A stretch of 13,894 nucleotides of DNA from an uncultured Ignavibacteria bacterium. GTDB lineage: Bacteria; Bacteroidota; Ignavibacteria; Ignavibacteriales; Ignavibacteriaceae. Location of the stretch: positions 1-13,894 of the forward strand of contig CALKUG010000078.1 in NCBI GenBank assembly GCA_937996765.1, in the 5' to 3' direction. Positions within the stretch are counted from its first letter, which is position 1. Every line of letters begins with the position of its first letter. Shown here piece after piece: positions 13,489 to 13,894 of this stretch. Under the pieces are notes generated by a model, which did not search any database, was not told the DNA's origin, and saw only the letters and a program-made list of their open reading frames with translations. The position numbers and the translations under genes were made by a program.

Positions 13489-13894
13489 GTAAATCAAAAT
13501 TACTTTTTGTTATTTCTTTAATGTTTTCAATTCTTTTTTATGGATGCGATCGCGAAGGCGTTAAGCCAACTATTGGGAAAGTAGAAATCGGAGAAATCCC
13601 ACTTCAGCAAAGTTGGCAGAGTACCATCACTTTTTCGGATTCTGGCAAAACTCGTGCAATTGTTCAAGCAGGAAGAATAAGAGTATTTGAATCGCGTCTT
13701 GAAACAGTATTGGATAGCTTAGTTCAAATAGATTTTTTTGATGCTGAAGAGATTCGTACCACAAAGCTTAATTCGCATTGGGGAAAGGTTGATGATAAGA
13801 GTCGCGACCTTTACGCATACGAAAATGTGGTGGTAAAAAATGTTGATGGCGTAACCCTAACAACAGAGAAGTTGATGTGGAGAAACATTGACCG
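13485..13894 (+). CDS. lptC: LPS export ABC transporter periplasmic protein LptC; 3' end outside window
   Basis: LptC anchors the periplasmic bridge that carries LPS from the LptBFG transporter to LptA and the outer membrane. The frame runs from TTG 13485, which overlaps the kdsD stop as TTGA, to the window end (136 residues, open). It has a short basic and hydrophobic N-terminus ending in G20-C21 (ILFYGCD), a possible lipoprotein signal with an unusual Phe-Tyr before Gly. The LptC-type beta-jellyroll pattern follows: TITFSDSGKTRAIVQAGRIRVF, the IDFFDAEE segment, LNSHWGKVDDKSRDLYAYEN and VVVKNVDGVTLTTEKLMW. A later ATG (13521) would leave too short a signal sequence, so TTG is preferred. Placement after kdsA and kdsD agrees with known LPS clusters. 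Full LptC is about 180-200 residues. Confidence 0.85.
   Translation, partial: MSKSKLLFVISLMFSILFYGCDREGVKPTIGKVEIGEIPLQQSWQSTITFSDSGKTRAIVQAGRIRVFESRLETVLDSLVQIDFFDAEEIRTTKLNSHWGKVDDKSRDLYAYENVVVKNVDGVTLTTEKLMWRNID

Noticed and set aside
1..13894. Mobile element, defence system, CRISPR array or phage island
   Set aside because: No transposase, integrase, direct-repeat array, tRNA, restriction or toxin-antitoxin gene was seen. MazG here is the two-domain housekeeping type and is not beside a mazEF-like toxin pair.

Overview
The window is a stretch of ordinary, gene-dense bacterial chromosome. It holds 15 genes; those at both ends are cut by the window. No mobile element, rRNA, tRNA, CRISPR array or phage gene is visible. 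The composition is fairly AT-rich. Three signal peptides end in A|Q, there is a TorF-like barrel protein ending in Phe, and an LPS/KDO biosynthesis and export cluster is present. This points to a Gram-negative, didermic bacterium, most likely in the Bacteroidota/Chlorobi (FCB) superphylum, possibly an Ignavibacteria- or Kapabacteria-like lineage. That placement is inferred from style and content, not from a search.

Region 1 (1-4283) is a tight co-directional run: the 3' part of guaA (GMP synthase), a cytoplasmic TPR protein, a secreted TPR plus type-1 periplasmic-binding-fold protein with LpoA-like architecture, and radC. Gaps are 4 and 11 bp, followed by an ATGA overlap, so one transcript is likely. 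A predicted outer-membrane barrel protein (4326-5066) follows and ends at a clear intrinsic terminator.

Region 2 (5067-6356) is an envelope module. It has an AT-rich 243-bp intergenic region with a candidate promoter, a 92-aa coiled-coil lipoprotein, a 228-aa secreted coiled-coil/LysM protein, and a second terminator-like hairpin.

Region 3 (6384-9826) has phoH (RNA-associated P-loop ATPase) converging on mazG (NTP pyrophosphohydrolase, minus strand) with one base between them. mazG is divergent from a RidA-family gene across a promoter region containing an inverted repeat. A polytopic membrane acyltransferase of the HGSNAT/DUF1624 type follows.

Region 4 (9894-13894) reads as one operon: ruvB (Holliday-junction motor), kdsA (KDO-8-phosphate synthase, metal-dependent type), an unrecognised cytoplasmic protein, kdsD (arabinose-5-phosphate isomerase) and the start of lptC (LPS transport). 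KdsD makes arabinose-5-phosphate and KdsA condenses it with phosphoenolpyruvate to KDO-8-phosphate. LptC belongs to the bridge that carries finished LPS to the outer membrane. The unknown gene lies between the two KDO enzymes with near-zero spacing.

No clearly new multi-gene system is evident. The best leads are the lipoprotein/LysM pair, which could be an outer-membrane-to-peptidoglycan tether, the LpoA-like TPR-PBP protein, and the unknown gene inside the KDO operon.
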